In this document: positions 43,601 to 57,600 of the stretch, in pieces | Position numbering within the stretch: position 1 is the first letter of the stretch | Layout: each line of letters opens with the position of its first letter | DNA from: Lepus europaeus | Lineage: Eukaryota > Chordata > Mammalia > Lagomorpha > Leporidae | Length of the DNA: 64,000 bases | Reading direction: 5' to 3' | Assembly (NCBI RefSeq): GCF_033115175.1 | Contig: NC_084836.1 | Span: 68,805,297-68,869,296 of the forward strand | Translations under genes and position numbers: made by a program | The notes under the pieces: model-generated | Seen by the model: only the letters and a program-made list of their open reading frames with translations | What the model was told of the DNA's origin: nothing | The model's database searches: none

Positions 43601-46600
43601 GTCCAGCTCCCTGCTAATTTGCCTGGGAAAGCAGCAGAGGGTGGCCCAAGTGCTTGGGCCCCTGCACCCACGTGGGAGACCCGGAAGCAGCTCCTGGCTC
43701 CTGGCTTCGGCTCAGCCCAGCTTCGGCCATTGCAGCCATTTAGGGAGTTAACCAGTGGGTGGAAGGTCTCTCTTTGTCTCTCTTTCTCTATCTGGACTCA
43801 TTCAAATAAATAAATGAATAAATCTTAAAAAATTTTAACCACACTGGGGCTGGCATTGCGGTGGTATGTGTTTTCCCAAGCATGTTATCAGGGAGCTGGA
43901 TCGGAAGTGGAGCAGCCAGGATTCAAACCAGTGCTCATGTGGGATGGCCAGCATTGCAGGCTTGACTTAACATACTGCACCACAATGCCAGCCCCTACAA
44001 TTACTTTCTTCTGTATGTGTATTATATCTAAATATATCCACAGTAAATGAATGTGAGGTTTATAGAAGTGAGATTATTCCATGTATATGCTTTTGCAACT
44101 TGCTTTTTTCAGTTAACATAATACAGGTAGCCTTTCAGATATTTTGGATTAAATATTGTACTGAAACATTTTAGTGCTGTCTTAAACAAAAACAACAACA
44201 ACAACAAAAAACAAAACATTTCAGGCTGGTATTGGGTATAGTAGTTGAGGTGCTGCTTGGGACATCCGTATCCAATATCAGAGTCCCGGGTTTGGGACTC
44301 TGCTTCTGATCCAGCTTCCTGCTAATGTATACCTGGGAAGCAGCAGTGATGGCTCAAGTTAGGTCCCTGCCATCCACGTGGGAGACCTAGATTGAGTTCT
44401 GGGCTCCTGGCTTCCTCCTGGCCCAGGCCGGACTATTGTGGACATTTGGGAAATAAGTCAGTGGATGGAAGATCTCTATTTTTAGCCTCTGTCTCTATCT
44501 CTCTGCCCCTCAAATAAAAAAAAAAGAAAAGGGGCCAGCATTGTGGTGTAGTGGGTTAAGCTAGTGCCTGTAATGCTGGCATCCCATGGTTGGAGTCCTG
44601 GCTGCTCCACTTCTAATCCAGATCCCTGCCAATGTGCCTGGGAAAGCAGCAGAGGATGGCCCAAAGTGCTTGGGCTCCTGCACCTACATGAGAGACCCAG
44701 ATGAAGCTCCTGACTCCTGGTTTCAGCCTGGCCTAACTCCGGCCATTGGAGCCATTTGGGAAGTGAACCAGCAGATGGAAGACCTCTCTCTGTCTCTGTA
44801 CCTGTGCATTTCAAATAAGATAAAATAAATCTTTTTTAAAAAGGAAAACAAACTTTAAGAGCATCATTCCTTAATATCATAAAATACCAATGTTCAGATT
44901 TCCCTGTTATGATGTCAACAGTGTTTTACAGTTTAAGTGAACAGTTTGTTTACATGTTTACATCTCTGAGATTAAGGTTAATTCTCTTGATCTGTTACGT
45001 TTCTAATCCCTCCCCTATTGCAGTTCATTTGTTCATACATGATAATTTGTTCGCAGCCTATATTTTTGATTGAATCTCCATAATGTTGTTTTGCTTTTTT
45101 AATTTGAAAGAGAAAGGAAAGGGAGAAGGAAAGAATAGGAGAGAGAACTCCCATCCGCTTGTTCACTTCTCAGATGCCCACCATAGCTGGAACTGGAGCC
45201 AGAAGCCAAGAATTCAGTCCAGGTCTCCCATGTGTGTAGCAGGGACCCAACTTCTTAGCCATCACTCCTGGCTTCCAGGCTCTGTGCTGGCAGGAAGTTG
45301 GAGTCAATAGGCAGAGCTAGGAATTGAACCCAGGCACTTTAACATGGAACGCAGATGTCTTGCTTGCTAGGCCAATGCCTGCTCCCACCATGGTGTTGTT
45401 TAACTTGTTCTTCTGTCTCTTGTATTTTCCATAAGCTGATAGATTAAGGAACCTGATGAGGTTCAGATTTTGGTTCGTGTTTGAGTGGCAGGAGAGGAAT
45501 ACTTCATGATGTCATTCCTCCTTCAGGAAGAATGTGTCTGATTGTCTCCTTTTTTGTGTGATATTAACAGCCATAGGTGCTCACTGGCTCTGGGATCTGT
45601 GTTTTGCATCAAGCCTTCTACAGTGTAGCCATGCGAGTTGGAGAATGGCATTAGACAACCACTGATCCAGTCTGACTCCTTCTGGGGAGCTAGGATCTTA
45701 CTAAGATGCAGTAATTTAATCAGGGTGACACAGCATGTAAGCTGCAGAGCTGGGACTCAGACTTAAACCCTGTGCGGTTGTCACTGTTCCACACCAGAAG
45801 GGCTCCTTGGGCCTCTTCACATCTCTAATCACTCTTCTACGTCTAACTCCAGCGTGAAAAGAAGAATCAGCACTACTTTGAAAGGTTATGACATTTGATC
45901 CACTCTGCTGCAGGTGTGTGGGTAGAGGGTAAGATATGAAGGGAAGGCCTTCAGGAATCGTGGCCTTTAGCACAGAGTTAAGACACCGCTTTGACACTCA
46001 CACCCCATAGCAGAGGGCTTGCATTCAAGCCCTAGCTCTGCTTCTGATCCAGCTTCTTCCTCATGTGCATCCTGGCAGGCAGCAGGTCATGGCTCAAGTG
46101 TTTGGGTCTCTTCCACTCTTGAGGGAGGTTTGGATGGACTTCCTGGCTCCTGGATTTGGCCTGGCCCAGCCCTGGCTGTTGCAACCATTTGGGGAGTGAA
46201 CCAAAGGATTTGGGAGTGAACCAGAGGATGGAAGATCTCTGTCTACCTTTCAAATAAATAAATAATTTTTGAAAAGATTTACTTACTTGTTTGAAAGTCA
46301 GTTATAAGAGAAAGACGGACAGACACAGAGATCTTCTATCTGCTGGTTTACTTCCCAGATGGCCACAATGGTCAGGACTGGGCGGGGCTAAAGCCAGGAG
46401 CTTCATCCATGTCTCCCATGTGGGTGCAGGGGCCCAAGGACTTGGGTCATCTGCTGCTGCTTTTCCTAGGCCAGTAACAGGGAGCTGGATCAGAAGCAGA
46501 GCCATGGAGACTTGAACCGGCGCCCATATGGGATGCCAGTATCGCAGGCAACAGCTTTACCCACTGTGCCACAGTACCAGCCTCAGATAAAGCAGTTTCC

Positions 46601-48418
46601 TCAGAATGCCCTGTGCAAGCCTTCCATCTAAACCTCACTCTAGGGATAAAGACCTGAGGAGACTCCAGAGAGTGCATGGAAACGCGGCATTAAAACACAG
46701 TGCGTGGGGGTCAGTGCTGTGGCATAGCAGGTGAAGCCACTGCCTGGAGTGCTGGCATCCCATATGGGTGTTGGTTCAGGTACCAGCTGCTCCACTTCTG
46801 ATCCAGCTCTCTGCTGTGGCCTGGGAAAACAATAGAAGATGTCCCAGGTCCTTGGACCCCTGCACCTGCGTGGGAGACCTGGAGGAGGCTCCTGGCTTCG
46901 AATCGGCCCAGTTCTGCCTGTTGTGGCCATCTGGGGAGTGAACTAGCAGATGGAAGACCTCTCTCTCTGCCTCTGCCTCTCTGTAACTCTGCCTTTCAAA
47001 TAAATAGATAAACCTTTAAAAGAAAACACATACACACAAAATGAGTGTTTCCATGAACTTTTTGAAATCTTTTATATTTGAGAAATGAAATGCATTTAGG
47101 TTGGAAATATAGAAAACATCTTATTGAGAGAATAATAACTTTATGGTTATTGGATGTTCTCCTTTTAAAAAAATATTTATTTGAGAGGCAGAGTTACAGA
47201 GAGAGAGTGGAAGAAACAGAGAGAAGTCTTCCATCCGTTGTTTCTCTCCCCAAATGGCCGCAACAGCTGGAGCTGGGCCAATCCAAAGCCAGGAGCCAGG
47301 AGCTTCTTCCGGGCCTCCACATGGATGAAAGGTCCAAGGACTTAGGCCATCTTCCATTGCTTTCCCAGGCCACCAGCAGGGAGCTGGATAGGAAGTGGAA
47401 CAGCCAGGACTCAAGCTGGTGCCCATATAAGATGCTGGCGCCACGCATAAAGGCTTTACCTGCTGAGCCATAGTGCTGGCCTTGGATATTTTTGGTAAGG
47501 TCATTGAACAGACATCTCATGAGAACCTACTGAATGCCAGCCACTGTTGCTAATGTTGGGATTTCCACATGAATCGCAGCACGCCTGCCCTGGAGCTTGT
47601 CACAGTTTAAAGAGGACAGCAGTGACAGTGCAGTGAGGTCCCGAGGCTGGATGTGGGGTGACTGAGATGAGCAGGAAGGAGGAAGGCAGGGTGAAGGGAT
47701 GGAAAGTGAAGTAGTTGCTCGTGTGCCTGTCCCTCACCTATAGTCAGCTTGTGCATCAACTTTTTTTTTTTTTTTAAAGATTTATTTATTTATTTGTTTA
47801 AAAGAGTTACAGAGAGAGGTCTTCCATGCACTGGTTCACTCCCCAGATGGCTAAAATGACTGGAGCTGCGCTGATCTGAAGCCAGGAGCTTCTTCCGGGT
47901 CTCCCACGCTGGTGCAGGGGCCCAAGGACTTGGGCCATCTTCTACTGCTTTCCCAGGCCATAGCAGAAAGCTGGATCAGAAGAGGAGCAGCCGGGACTAG
48001 AACTGGCGCCCATATGGGATGGCGGCGCTGCAGGCCAGGGCTTTAATCCGCTGTGCCACAGTGCCGGCATCCCATACGTCAACTTTTGACTAGGAGCTTT
48101 TGCAATCACTCCTGACTTCCCAGCTGGCTTTCACGGCCTTGCCATTTGCCCAGCTTCCAGATCACATCTCCATGGGTGCTTTTTCTTTGAGGCTCTGTGT
48201 GCTTCTCCTGTACCCTCTCTTCAAAACTTGTTGCAGAGTGGGCCAGTGGTGTGGTGCAGTGGGTCGAACTGCTGCTTGCAATGCAGGCATTCAGAAGTGT
48301 GCCAGTTTGAGTCCTGCTGCTCTGCTTCTAATCCAGCTCCATGTTGGGTTCCTGGCTTCAGCCTGGATCAGCCCCGGCTGTTGTGGCTGTTTGGGGAGTG
48401 CACCAGTGACTGGAAGTT

Positions 48419-48485
<67 letters not shown>

Positions 48486-51060
48486 CTTTCAAATAAATAA
48501 AATAAATATTTTTTAAAGACGTATAGGAAGAATTATTTTCCTGAAGCAGGACTTCAATCTTATTTCTATAATGACAGCTGCTTCCAGCTCATTGCCTTTA
48601 TAATCAGATCTAACCATCTAGCTCCATCTTCCCATCCTGGGTCTCCATGAAACGGAACACTTTCAGCATTTGCTCAGGTCATACTTTTTATCCTTGTTTT
48701 GTGGTGTCTGGGTTTCTCTGGGTCTATTTTTCACTGGCAAGTAAGGAAGCCCAGGACAAGTACCTTCTGCCCCATCCTAAGCACAGCAGTGTCCTAGGAC
48801 CTAGCTCTGACTAGCCACGTGCTTAGGGCAAGCTTCCCCAGTGAGTGGTTCATTAACTGAGGGCTGGGACTGTTTGCATAATGGGTGGGAAGACTGACTC
48901 AGACTCTTAATGGCAGTGCCAAGAATTTGGCAAGGATTCAGAGAGCAGAAGTGATAAAAATCATACAATTTAGAGCTAGAAACAGCCTTACCCTGCATTT
49001 AGATGAGGAAGCTGAAGCCAGAGAAGTGGATTAGCTTGCTCGTTGGGGGTAGAGCCAAGTTTCTCCCAGACAAAAGAGAACCTTAGACCGTGGGAGTCAG
49101 ATCTTTCAGGCAAGGAGAAAGATACTGGGAGTATTCAGCTGGGAGTCATTGTAGGGGAGAACGGATGGATGAGAGAAATTCACGGATGAGAGAAATTCAG
49201 TGATACCCAGGGATGTCCCTTTACCCTCTGCTCCTCTTCCACTGTTGTCATCTCCACACACACACAGGAAAGAGCAACTGTATAAAGGAAGAACTTTGTG
49301 CCTAAGACGCATGGTTTTGTTGTTGTTGTTGTTAAGGTCTACTTATTTGAAAGATGGAGAAGGAGAGGGAGAGAGAAGGAGAGAGCTTCCATCTGCTGGT
49401 TCACTCCCCAGATGGCCACAACAGCCAGGGCTGGGCAGGCCAGAGCCAGGAGCCAGGAACTCCATCCTAGTCTACCCCCTGGGTGGCAGGGGCCCAGGTA
49501 CTTATAATCAGATCTGGGCCTCTTCCAGTACCTTCCCGGGCATTAGCAGGAAGCTAGATCAGAAGCCAAGTACTTGAAATTTGAACAAGCAGTCCAACGT
49601 GAGAACCAGCGAACCCACTGCGCCACAGCACTGGACCCTAAGAGGTGTGATTCTAAAAGATAGAGATGGAGATTGACTTTCATGAGGTACAGTGGAGGGC
49701 AAAAGGCGTTCACATTTTCTCAACGATGATGTAGATAGTGCCCCTTGTTTAGACAGTGAACAATCATACATGGTAGCCTTGATTATTGACCTGATTTTTC
49801 AGGCTATGTAATATCAAATGGGAGAGAAAGTTAAGACTGTCATTGTAGAAATCATGCAAGATAGTTTAATAGCTTTTATTATTCAAATATATACATTAAA
49901 TCAGAATTTTATAGTGAAGCAATAAAAGTTGAATCCACATTCTTTTCATTAAAAAATAATTAGAAATATTTATTTATTTATTTATTTATTTTTTTTTTTT
50001 TGGACAGGCAGAGTGGACAGTAAGAGAGAGAGACAGAGAGAAAGGTCTTCCTTTTGCCGTTGGTTCACCCTCCAATGGCCGCCGCAGTAGTGCGCTGCAG
50101 CCGGCACACCGCGCTGATCCGATGGCAGGAGCCAGGTGCTTTTCCTGGTCTCCCATGGTGTGCAGGGCCCAAGGACTGGCCATCCTTCACTGCACTCCCT
50201 GGCCACAGCAGAGAGCTGGCCTGGAAGAGGGGCAACCGGGACAGGATCGGCGCCCTGACCGGGACTAGAACCCGGTGTGCCGGTGCCGCAAGGCGGAGGA
50301 TTAGCCTAGTGAGCCACGGCGCCGGCCAGAAATATTTAATTTTTGTAATCCCCAAAACTCTTTCAAAATTTCAAAACCTAGATTATCACATTTCAGAACT
50401 CTCAGACTTACACTTAACCTTACCCATGTTTAAAAGACATTGAGGACCAGTGCCGTGGCTCAATAGGCTAATCCTCTGACTGTGGCGCTGGCATCCCGGG
50501 ATCTAGTCCCGGTCGGGGTGCCAGATTCTGTCCCAGTCACTCCTCTTCCAGTCCAGCTCTCTGCTGTGGCCCAGGAGTGCAGTGGGGGACGGCCCAAGTG
50601 CTTGGGCCCTGCACCCACGTGGGAGACCAGGAGAAGCACCTGGCTCCTGGCTTCGGATCAGCGCAGTGCGCTGGCTGTAGTGGCCATTGAGGGGTGAACC
50701 AACCGAAAAAAGGAAGAATTTTCTCTCTCTCTCTCTCTCTCTCTGTCACTGTCACTATCCACTCTGCCTGTCAAAAAAAGAAAAAGAAAAAAGAAAGAAA
50801 AGACATTGTGGCATTGTGGTTAGCAGGTAAAGTTGCTGCCTGGGATACCAATGTCCCATATGGGTGCCAGTTTGAGTCCTGGCTGCTCCACTTCTGATCT
50901 AGCTCTCTGCTGTGGCCTGGCAAAGCAGTAGAAGGTGGCCCAAGTCCTTGGACCCCTGCACCCACATGGGAGACTGGAAGAAGCTCCTGGCTCCTGGCTT
51001 CAGACCAGCCCAGTTCTAGCTGTTGCAGCTATCTGGGGAGTGAACCAGTGGATGAAAAAT

Positions 51061-51095
<35 letters not shown>

Positions 51096-51357
51096 CTGTA
51101 TTTCCCTCTCTCTATAACTCTGGCTTCCAAATGAATAAATAAATCTTTAAGAAAATAAAAGGCATTGTGTTCATTTAACATCTTAGACCATCTGTACTTT
51201 TTTCTGTGAAGGAAAGAAAACAAGGAGCAAGTGAGACCTTCCTTCCTGCGGATGCTCAGTATTTCTGAATTTTGTTAGCAGACTGAATCTGTCTCTAATA
51301 TGCTATTTTTTAAAAAGATTTATTTCTTTATTTGAAAGAGTTACTCAGAGAGAGGAG

Positions 51358-51389
<32 letters not shown>

Positions 51390-54300
51390 GTCTTCCATCC
51401 AGTGATTCACTCCCTAGTTGGCCGCATCGGCCGGAGCTGTGCCCATCCAAAGCCAGGAGCCAGGAGCTTCTTCCGGGTCTCCCACGTAAGTGCAGGGGCC
51501 CAAGGACTTGTGCCATCTTCTACTGCTTTCCCAGGCCATAGCAGAGAGCTGGATCGGAAGAGGAGCAGCTGGGACTCGAACCGGCACCCATATGGGATGC
51601 CAGTGCTTCAGGCCACAGTGCCGGCCCCTATAATATGCTATTGAAAGTGCTTTCTCAAGGTCACCAGTGACTTTAATTTACCAAGTTCAGTGGCTTTTAC
51701 CAGTTCTCTCTGAGTTTGCCTCTTCCTTTGTCATTTCTCTTTTTTTATTTTAAGATTTGTTTATTTCTTTGAAAGGCAGAGTTATGAGATGTTCCACCTG
51801 CTGGTTCACTCCTCAAATGGCTGCAGTGGTTAGGGCTGGGCCAGGCTGAAGCGAAGATCCAGGAGTTTTGTCCAGGTCTTGCGTGTGGGTTCAGGGGCCC
51901 AAGCACTTGGGCCATCTTCCACTGCTTTCCCTGGTATATTAGCAGGGAGCTGGATCGGAAGTGGAGCAGCCAGGACTCGAACTGGTGCCCATATGGGTTG
52001 CTGGCACTGCAGGCCACGCCTTTAACCCACTGCACCACAGCATCGGTCCCCATTTAATTTTCATTTATTTGTTTATCTGAGGGACAGAGCTCCTGCCTAC
52101 TCTCTCATTCTCCCAAATACCTACGAGGGCCAGGGTTGGGCTAGACTGAAGCCGGGAGCAGGGAACTCAATCCGGGGCTCCCACACGGACGATGACTTAA
52201 GCTGTCACTGCTGCCTTCCAGAGTGTGCATTAGAGGAAGCTGCAGTCAGAAGCCGGGGTCAAGAAGCAAGCCCAGGCACTGAGACGTGGGACCCAGTCCC
52301 TGAGCTGCTAGACTAAATAGCTGCCAAGAGAGAGTTTTAATATGAAGTGTGGTCAAAAGCCTGGACTGGCGTAGAAATGAGTGCTGGAGGCAAGAAGACG
52401 GATGAAATAATCAGTCTAGTTTTCTTTATTTATTTGAGTAAATTGGGTTTTCTGCTGCTAAAATCAAATAATAGTGAACTTTTCCCAAAGATCTCCACAG
52501 GGAAAACATTTAGGTCATTAGAATGGAATTTTCATTTTTCTCTCCTGTAATTTTTTTATACTCTTGGTATGGCTGTCTGGGAATGAACACAGCAGATAAC
52601 AAAGTTAATGACTTGTCATAGCAAGTTCATGACGTGTATTTATGGTATACCGCATAATGTATGTTGGTTTTCATCTTGGCCATCCTGTAACCCATAGGCT
52701 GGCCCTGAAAAGTACCTTGAAGTGAGTGGCCTGCACCTGTCAGTTCAGTCCCACACTCCAAAATGCCACACAGCTACTTCCCCACTGCACTCGAGAAATC
52801 AGTTTACACATAGGAGAGACTAGGGTGGAAAGGGGCTTTAACCCCACCATGGGGAGCAGTGAGGAAACCTGGGCAAGAAGGCTTGGTGAAGGGCATGTGA
52901 AGGTTGTCCTCAGACACACGCGGAAGAGGAAGGAGGCCAGCCCAAGACAGCTGGGCCGCAGCTCCAGAAAGAGCTGTTCTAAAAGGAAGCAGAGCTGTCC
53001 TGCAAGAGGTTTGGTCTCTGGTTCCTGGAGGTGTTTAAGAAGCAGAAGCGAGACAAATACATGTCAGGGTTCAGATAAAAGCAGTTCATCTCAGGTTGAG
53101 CTTTGAACTTCTTCTTCTTCTTCTTTTTTTTTTTTTTTTTTTAAGATTATTTATTTGAAAGACAGAGTTACAGAGAGAGAGAGATCTTCCATCTGCTGGT
53201 TTCATTTCTCAGATGGCCACAATGGCAGGGGCCTGACTGATCCAAAGCCAGGAACAGGGAGCTTCTTCTGGGTCTCCCGCATGGGTGTAGGGGCCCAAGC
53301 ACTTGGGCCATCTTCCACTGCTTTCCCAGGCCATAGCAGAGAGCTGGATGGGAAGTGAAGCAGCCAGGACTCGAACCAACACCCATACGGGGTGCCAGCA
53401 CCACAGGTGGCGGCTTTATCAGCTGTGCCACAATGCCAACCCCAGATTTGAACTTCTCTCTTTTTTTTTTTTTTTTGACAGGCAGAGTGGACAGTGAGAG
53501 AGAGACAGAGAGAAAGGTCTTCCTTTTGCCGTTGGTTCACCCTCCAATGGCCGCCGCGGTAGGCACGCTGCGGCTGGCGCACCGTGCTGATCCGATGGCA
53601 GGAGCCAGGTGCTTCTCCTGGTCTCCCATGGGGTGCAGGGCCCAAGGACTTGGACCATCCTCCACTGTACTCCCTGGCCATAGCAGAGAGCTGGCCTGGA
53701 AGAGGGGCAACCGGGACAGGATCGGTGCCCCGACCGGGACTAGAACCCGGTGTGCCGGTGCCGCAAGGCGGAGGATTAGCCTAGTGAGCCGCGGCACCGG
53801 CTGAACTTCTAACTCTTAATGATACCTTCCTGTCTTTCCACACCTTTCCTTTTTGGAGAGAGAGGAGACCTAGTCTGCACTTGGCAGGTCCTAGTCTTCA
53901 GTAATGAGAATTCAGACACAGGCACAAAGACGGGAGTAGGGGTGGGCAGATAGAACCCTCGACGAGGATATTGAGGTTGGAACAGGAACGTGAGTGAGGC
54001 TCCTTGGAAGAACAGTGGGGATGTAGGGAAGGGTGAAGTGGGGTGAAGTAGAGAACTTTAGGAGAGGCGAGGGAGGCCTGTGTGAGGGTTCAGAGAAGGA
54101 AGAGACTGGGGTCCGCAGAGGATGGCAGCAATTTATCTACCCAGAAAGGAGGGCGTGAGCCAGGGGATCTCACTAAAATTGTCATGCAGAGGACACTTAC
54201 GTTTCAACAGAAGAACTTGACATGGGCTCTGATTCACTGGATGAGAGAACAAACAAGAAAGAATACATGTTAGTATAATCCCTCAACTTAAAAACTGGCC

Positions 54301-54601
54301 CCAGACAATTGACAGCTTGTTGTAAAGAAAGTAAAGACTGGGCCGGTGCTGTGGCACAGCGGGCTAAAGCCCTGGCCTGAAGCACCAGCTTCCTATGTGG
54401 GCACCAGTTTGATTCCGGGCTGCTCCACTTCCAATCCAGCTCCCTGCTAATGAGTCTAGGAAAGCAGCAGAAGATGGCCCAAGTTCTTGGGCCCCTGCAC
54501 CCATGTGGGAGACCCAGAAGAACCTCCTGGCTCTTGACTTCAGATCAGCTCAGCTCCGGCCATTGCAGCCATTTGAGGAGAGAACCAGTGGATGGAAGAC
54601 T

Positions 54602-54655
<54 letters not shown>

Positions 54656-57600
54656 ATCTCTATCTCTATCTCTATCTCTCTATTTTTCTGCCTCTCCCTC
54701 TTTCTGTAACTCTGCCTTTCAAATAAATAAAATAAATCTTTAAAAGAAAAGAAAGTAAAGACTGGGGGCTGGTGTGAGGCACAGTGGGTTAAACCCCAGC
54801 CTGCAATGCTGGCATTCCATATGGACACCGGTTCAAGTCCCAGTTGCTCCTCTTCTGATCCAGCTCCCTGTTAATGTGCCTTGAAAAACAGCAGAAGATG
54901 GCCCAAATGCTTGGGCCCATGTGGGAGACCTGGAAGAAGTTCCTGACTCCTGGCTTCGGCCTGGCCCAGCAGATGGAAGACCTCCCTCTCTCTGTCTCTG
55001 TCTGTCTGTCTGTCTCTCTCTGTGTAACTCTCTCAGGTGAACAAATAAATATTTAAAAAAGAAAAAAAAAGACTGGAGTAGGTACGTGGTGGTGTTGGTT
55101 CGATGCCAGTTACAACACCCACATTCAATATTGGAGCCAGTTTAAGTCCTGGCTGCTCCACTTCTGATCCAGCTTCCTGCTAATGCACCTGGAAAGCAGC
55201 AGAGGATGGCTTAAGTGCGTAGGTCTCTGCTACCCATGTGGGAAACCCTGTTGGAGTTCTGGTTCCCGCTTCAGCCTGCCCAGCCCTGGGTGTTGCAGCC
55301 AGGAGAGTGAGCCAGCATGTAGAATCTATCCCTCCCTCTCCCTCTCTCTCTCTCTCACTCTGCCTTCAAGTAAACAAATCTTAAGACAAAGGCCAATTTG
55401 TAAGAATTGTGATTATTTGAGGAAATTCTGGGAGTAATTTCTTCTCCTTTAACCTACTTTTTGCCTTTGACATCTGGGGTGTATTTGGAAACCAAAGGCT
55501 TTCTCCTTTCAGGCGGAAGGCCAAAAGCTATACAAGGACCTGAAGAACTTCCTTGGTGCAGTCAAAGGTATGTATTGCTGCACAGGGTATTTATGCAGCT
55601 GCGAGGAGGCCCAGGGGCTGGGGGAAACATCCATGCCAGCGTTTTTCTGTTTTGTTTTGTCTTTACCACTGTCTACCCTGGATTCTTGGGTCTCTGTGGC
55701 CCTAGAGAGTGACTTTTCCAATCTCAACCTAGTCCAGCTCCCTTACTGCTAACCTAAGCCACCTGCAGCGATCCACTGATTTTTCAGCCGTGTGATTACA
55801 ACAAGCGACTTTTGGGGAACCATCAAGTAAGACTGAACTGTCTCCTTTCAGTGATGCATGAGAGTTCCAAGAGGGTGTCCGAAACCCTTCAGGAGATCTA
55901 CAGCAGCGAGTGGGACGGCCACGAGGAGCTGAAGGCCATCGTGGGGGTAAGGGCAGCCTGGGCTGCGCGACTCCTCTGCCCTCACTGCTGTTCTCACCTC
56001 CAGCTCAGCTTAGCTTCTCCATGCAAGAAGACTGGAGAGCAGCTCACACTGTCCGTAGCCCCAGTCACTGGGTAGCAGGGAGAACCTGCAACTCTTCAGG
56101 TAATGACAAGTTTTCCCTTATCTGTGAACTCCTCTGGTCTTGACCTTTCCTCTTCTTTAATTCCGTACAGAAGTTTTGCTGCCTGAAGGTGTGTTGGCTT
56201 TGAAAACTCTCCTCATGCAATCATTTGTTCCCACACTTCTCTGTCTTCCAAGCTGTAGGGCTCGGGGCTATGTGTTGCTGTTCTTAATCCCTGAACGAAT
56301 GTCCAGTTCCTTGGGCCTTCCTCTCTCTTCCACAGAATCCAACATGGTATTCTAAATATAGTACTACAAAAAAAAAGAGTTTGTTTCAGGTAGAATTTGG
56401 GTATTGCCCTGGTAGGTGGCTGAGAAGTTGAGCCTCCCCACCCTGTGTTTCTCTCCCATAGAATAATGATCTCCTTTGGGAAGACTATGAAGAGAAACTG
56501 GCTGACCAGGCTTTGAGGACCATGGAAAACTATGTGGCCCAGTTTGGCGAGATTAAGGTACTTGATTTACAGAACCAAGGCTGTGTTGTGGGTAGCCCAT
56601 GTGGGTGAGAGAACATGTTGGGTTAAGCATTACAAGTAGAGTTAGAGCCTGTGGTTAGAAATGAAGCTGGGGACAGGTTAGAGGGTTAGACAGGCGGTAC
56701 AGTGGAGAGCAGAGGTGGCATGGTGGTGTGTTTCCACTTAGGTGTCAGTGAGCTACATGTGGGCTGCTTTTGAAGTAGATCCGGCTTAGGCTTTCTGTTT
56801 TAGCTGTGAGAAACAGCTGATGTTGCTAGAGATGTTTGCTGTACGGAAGAGGACATTCGGAGGAGTCATCATAATGGTCTTCAAACACTTGAAACTTTAA
56901 GGTGAAAGAGCAGTTCAGCCTATTCCAGGAAGCGGAGTCGGACTTCGCTTATCCACGCGAATGGATGGATCCCATACCTCCTGTGACAGCTGTCTGCTCT
57001 GTGCTCCAGCAGAAGCTGAACTGCTTCTTATCTCAGCTGTTGTATTGGTAGGAAGTCGGGCAAGATAATCACCCAGATCTTTTCAAATTCTGTCTGTGAT
57101 TCAGAGAATGAGGCGGGCCAGTGCCATGATTTGCTTCTCTTTGTAGTCGGGATGAGATTGAGTGGACTTGATTACAGCACTCATAATAGCTCGCTATTTC
57201 CACTTTGCCTTAGTGTCAAAGCACTTGATGTTGAGCATTTGATCTTTAAAGTAGCACTTGGGTGTGGACATTTAGCCTCGCAGTTAAGACGCCTGTGTCC
57301 CACGTCAGAGAGCCGGGGTTTGATTCCTGGCTCCACGCTTCTGACTCCAGCGTTCTGTTAATGCAAACCCTGGAAGACAGCGGTGCTAGCTCCAGTGACT
57401 GGGTTCCTGCTACTCACACTGGGAGATCTAGATTGCGTTTCTGGCTCCAGGCATGTGGGAAGTAAACCAGTGAATGGGTTTACTCTTCCTCCCTCCCTCC
57501 CTCCCTCTCTCCCTCTATCCCTCTCTCCACCTCTCAAAATAATTTTTTAAATTAGACAGGATGACCATTTGGTGCAGCAGTTAAGACACCCCTTGGGACG

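Noticed and set aside
52726-53106. Plus-strand 126-codon open frame as a small gene
   Set aside because: No homologous motif, promoter or splice context; it lies inside BIN2 intron 2.
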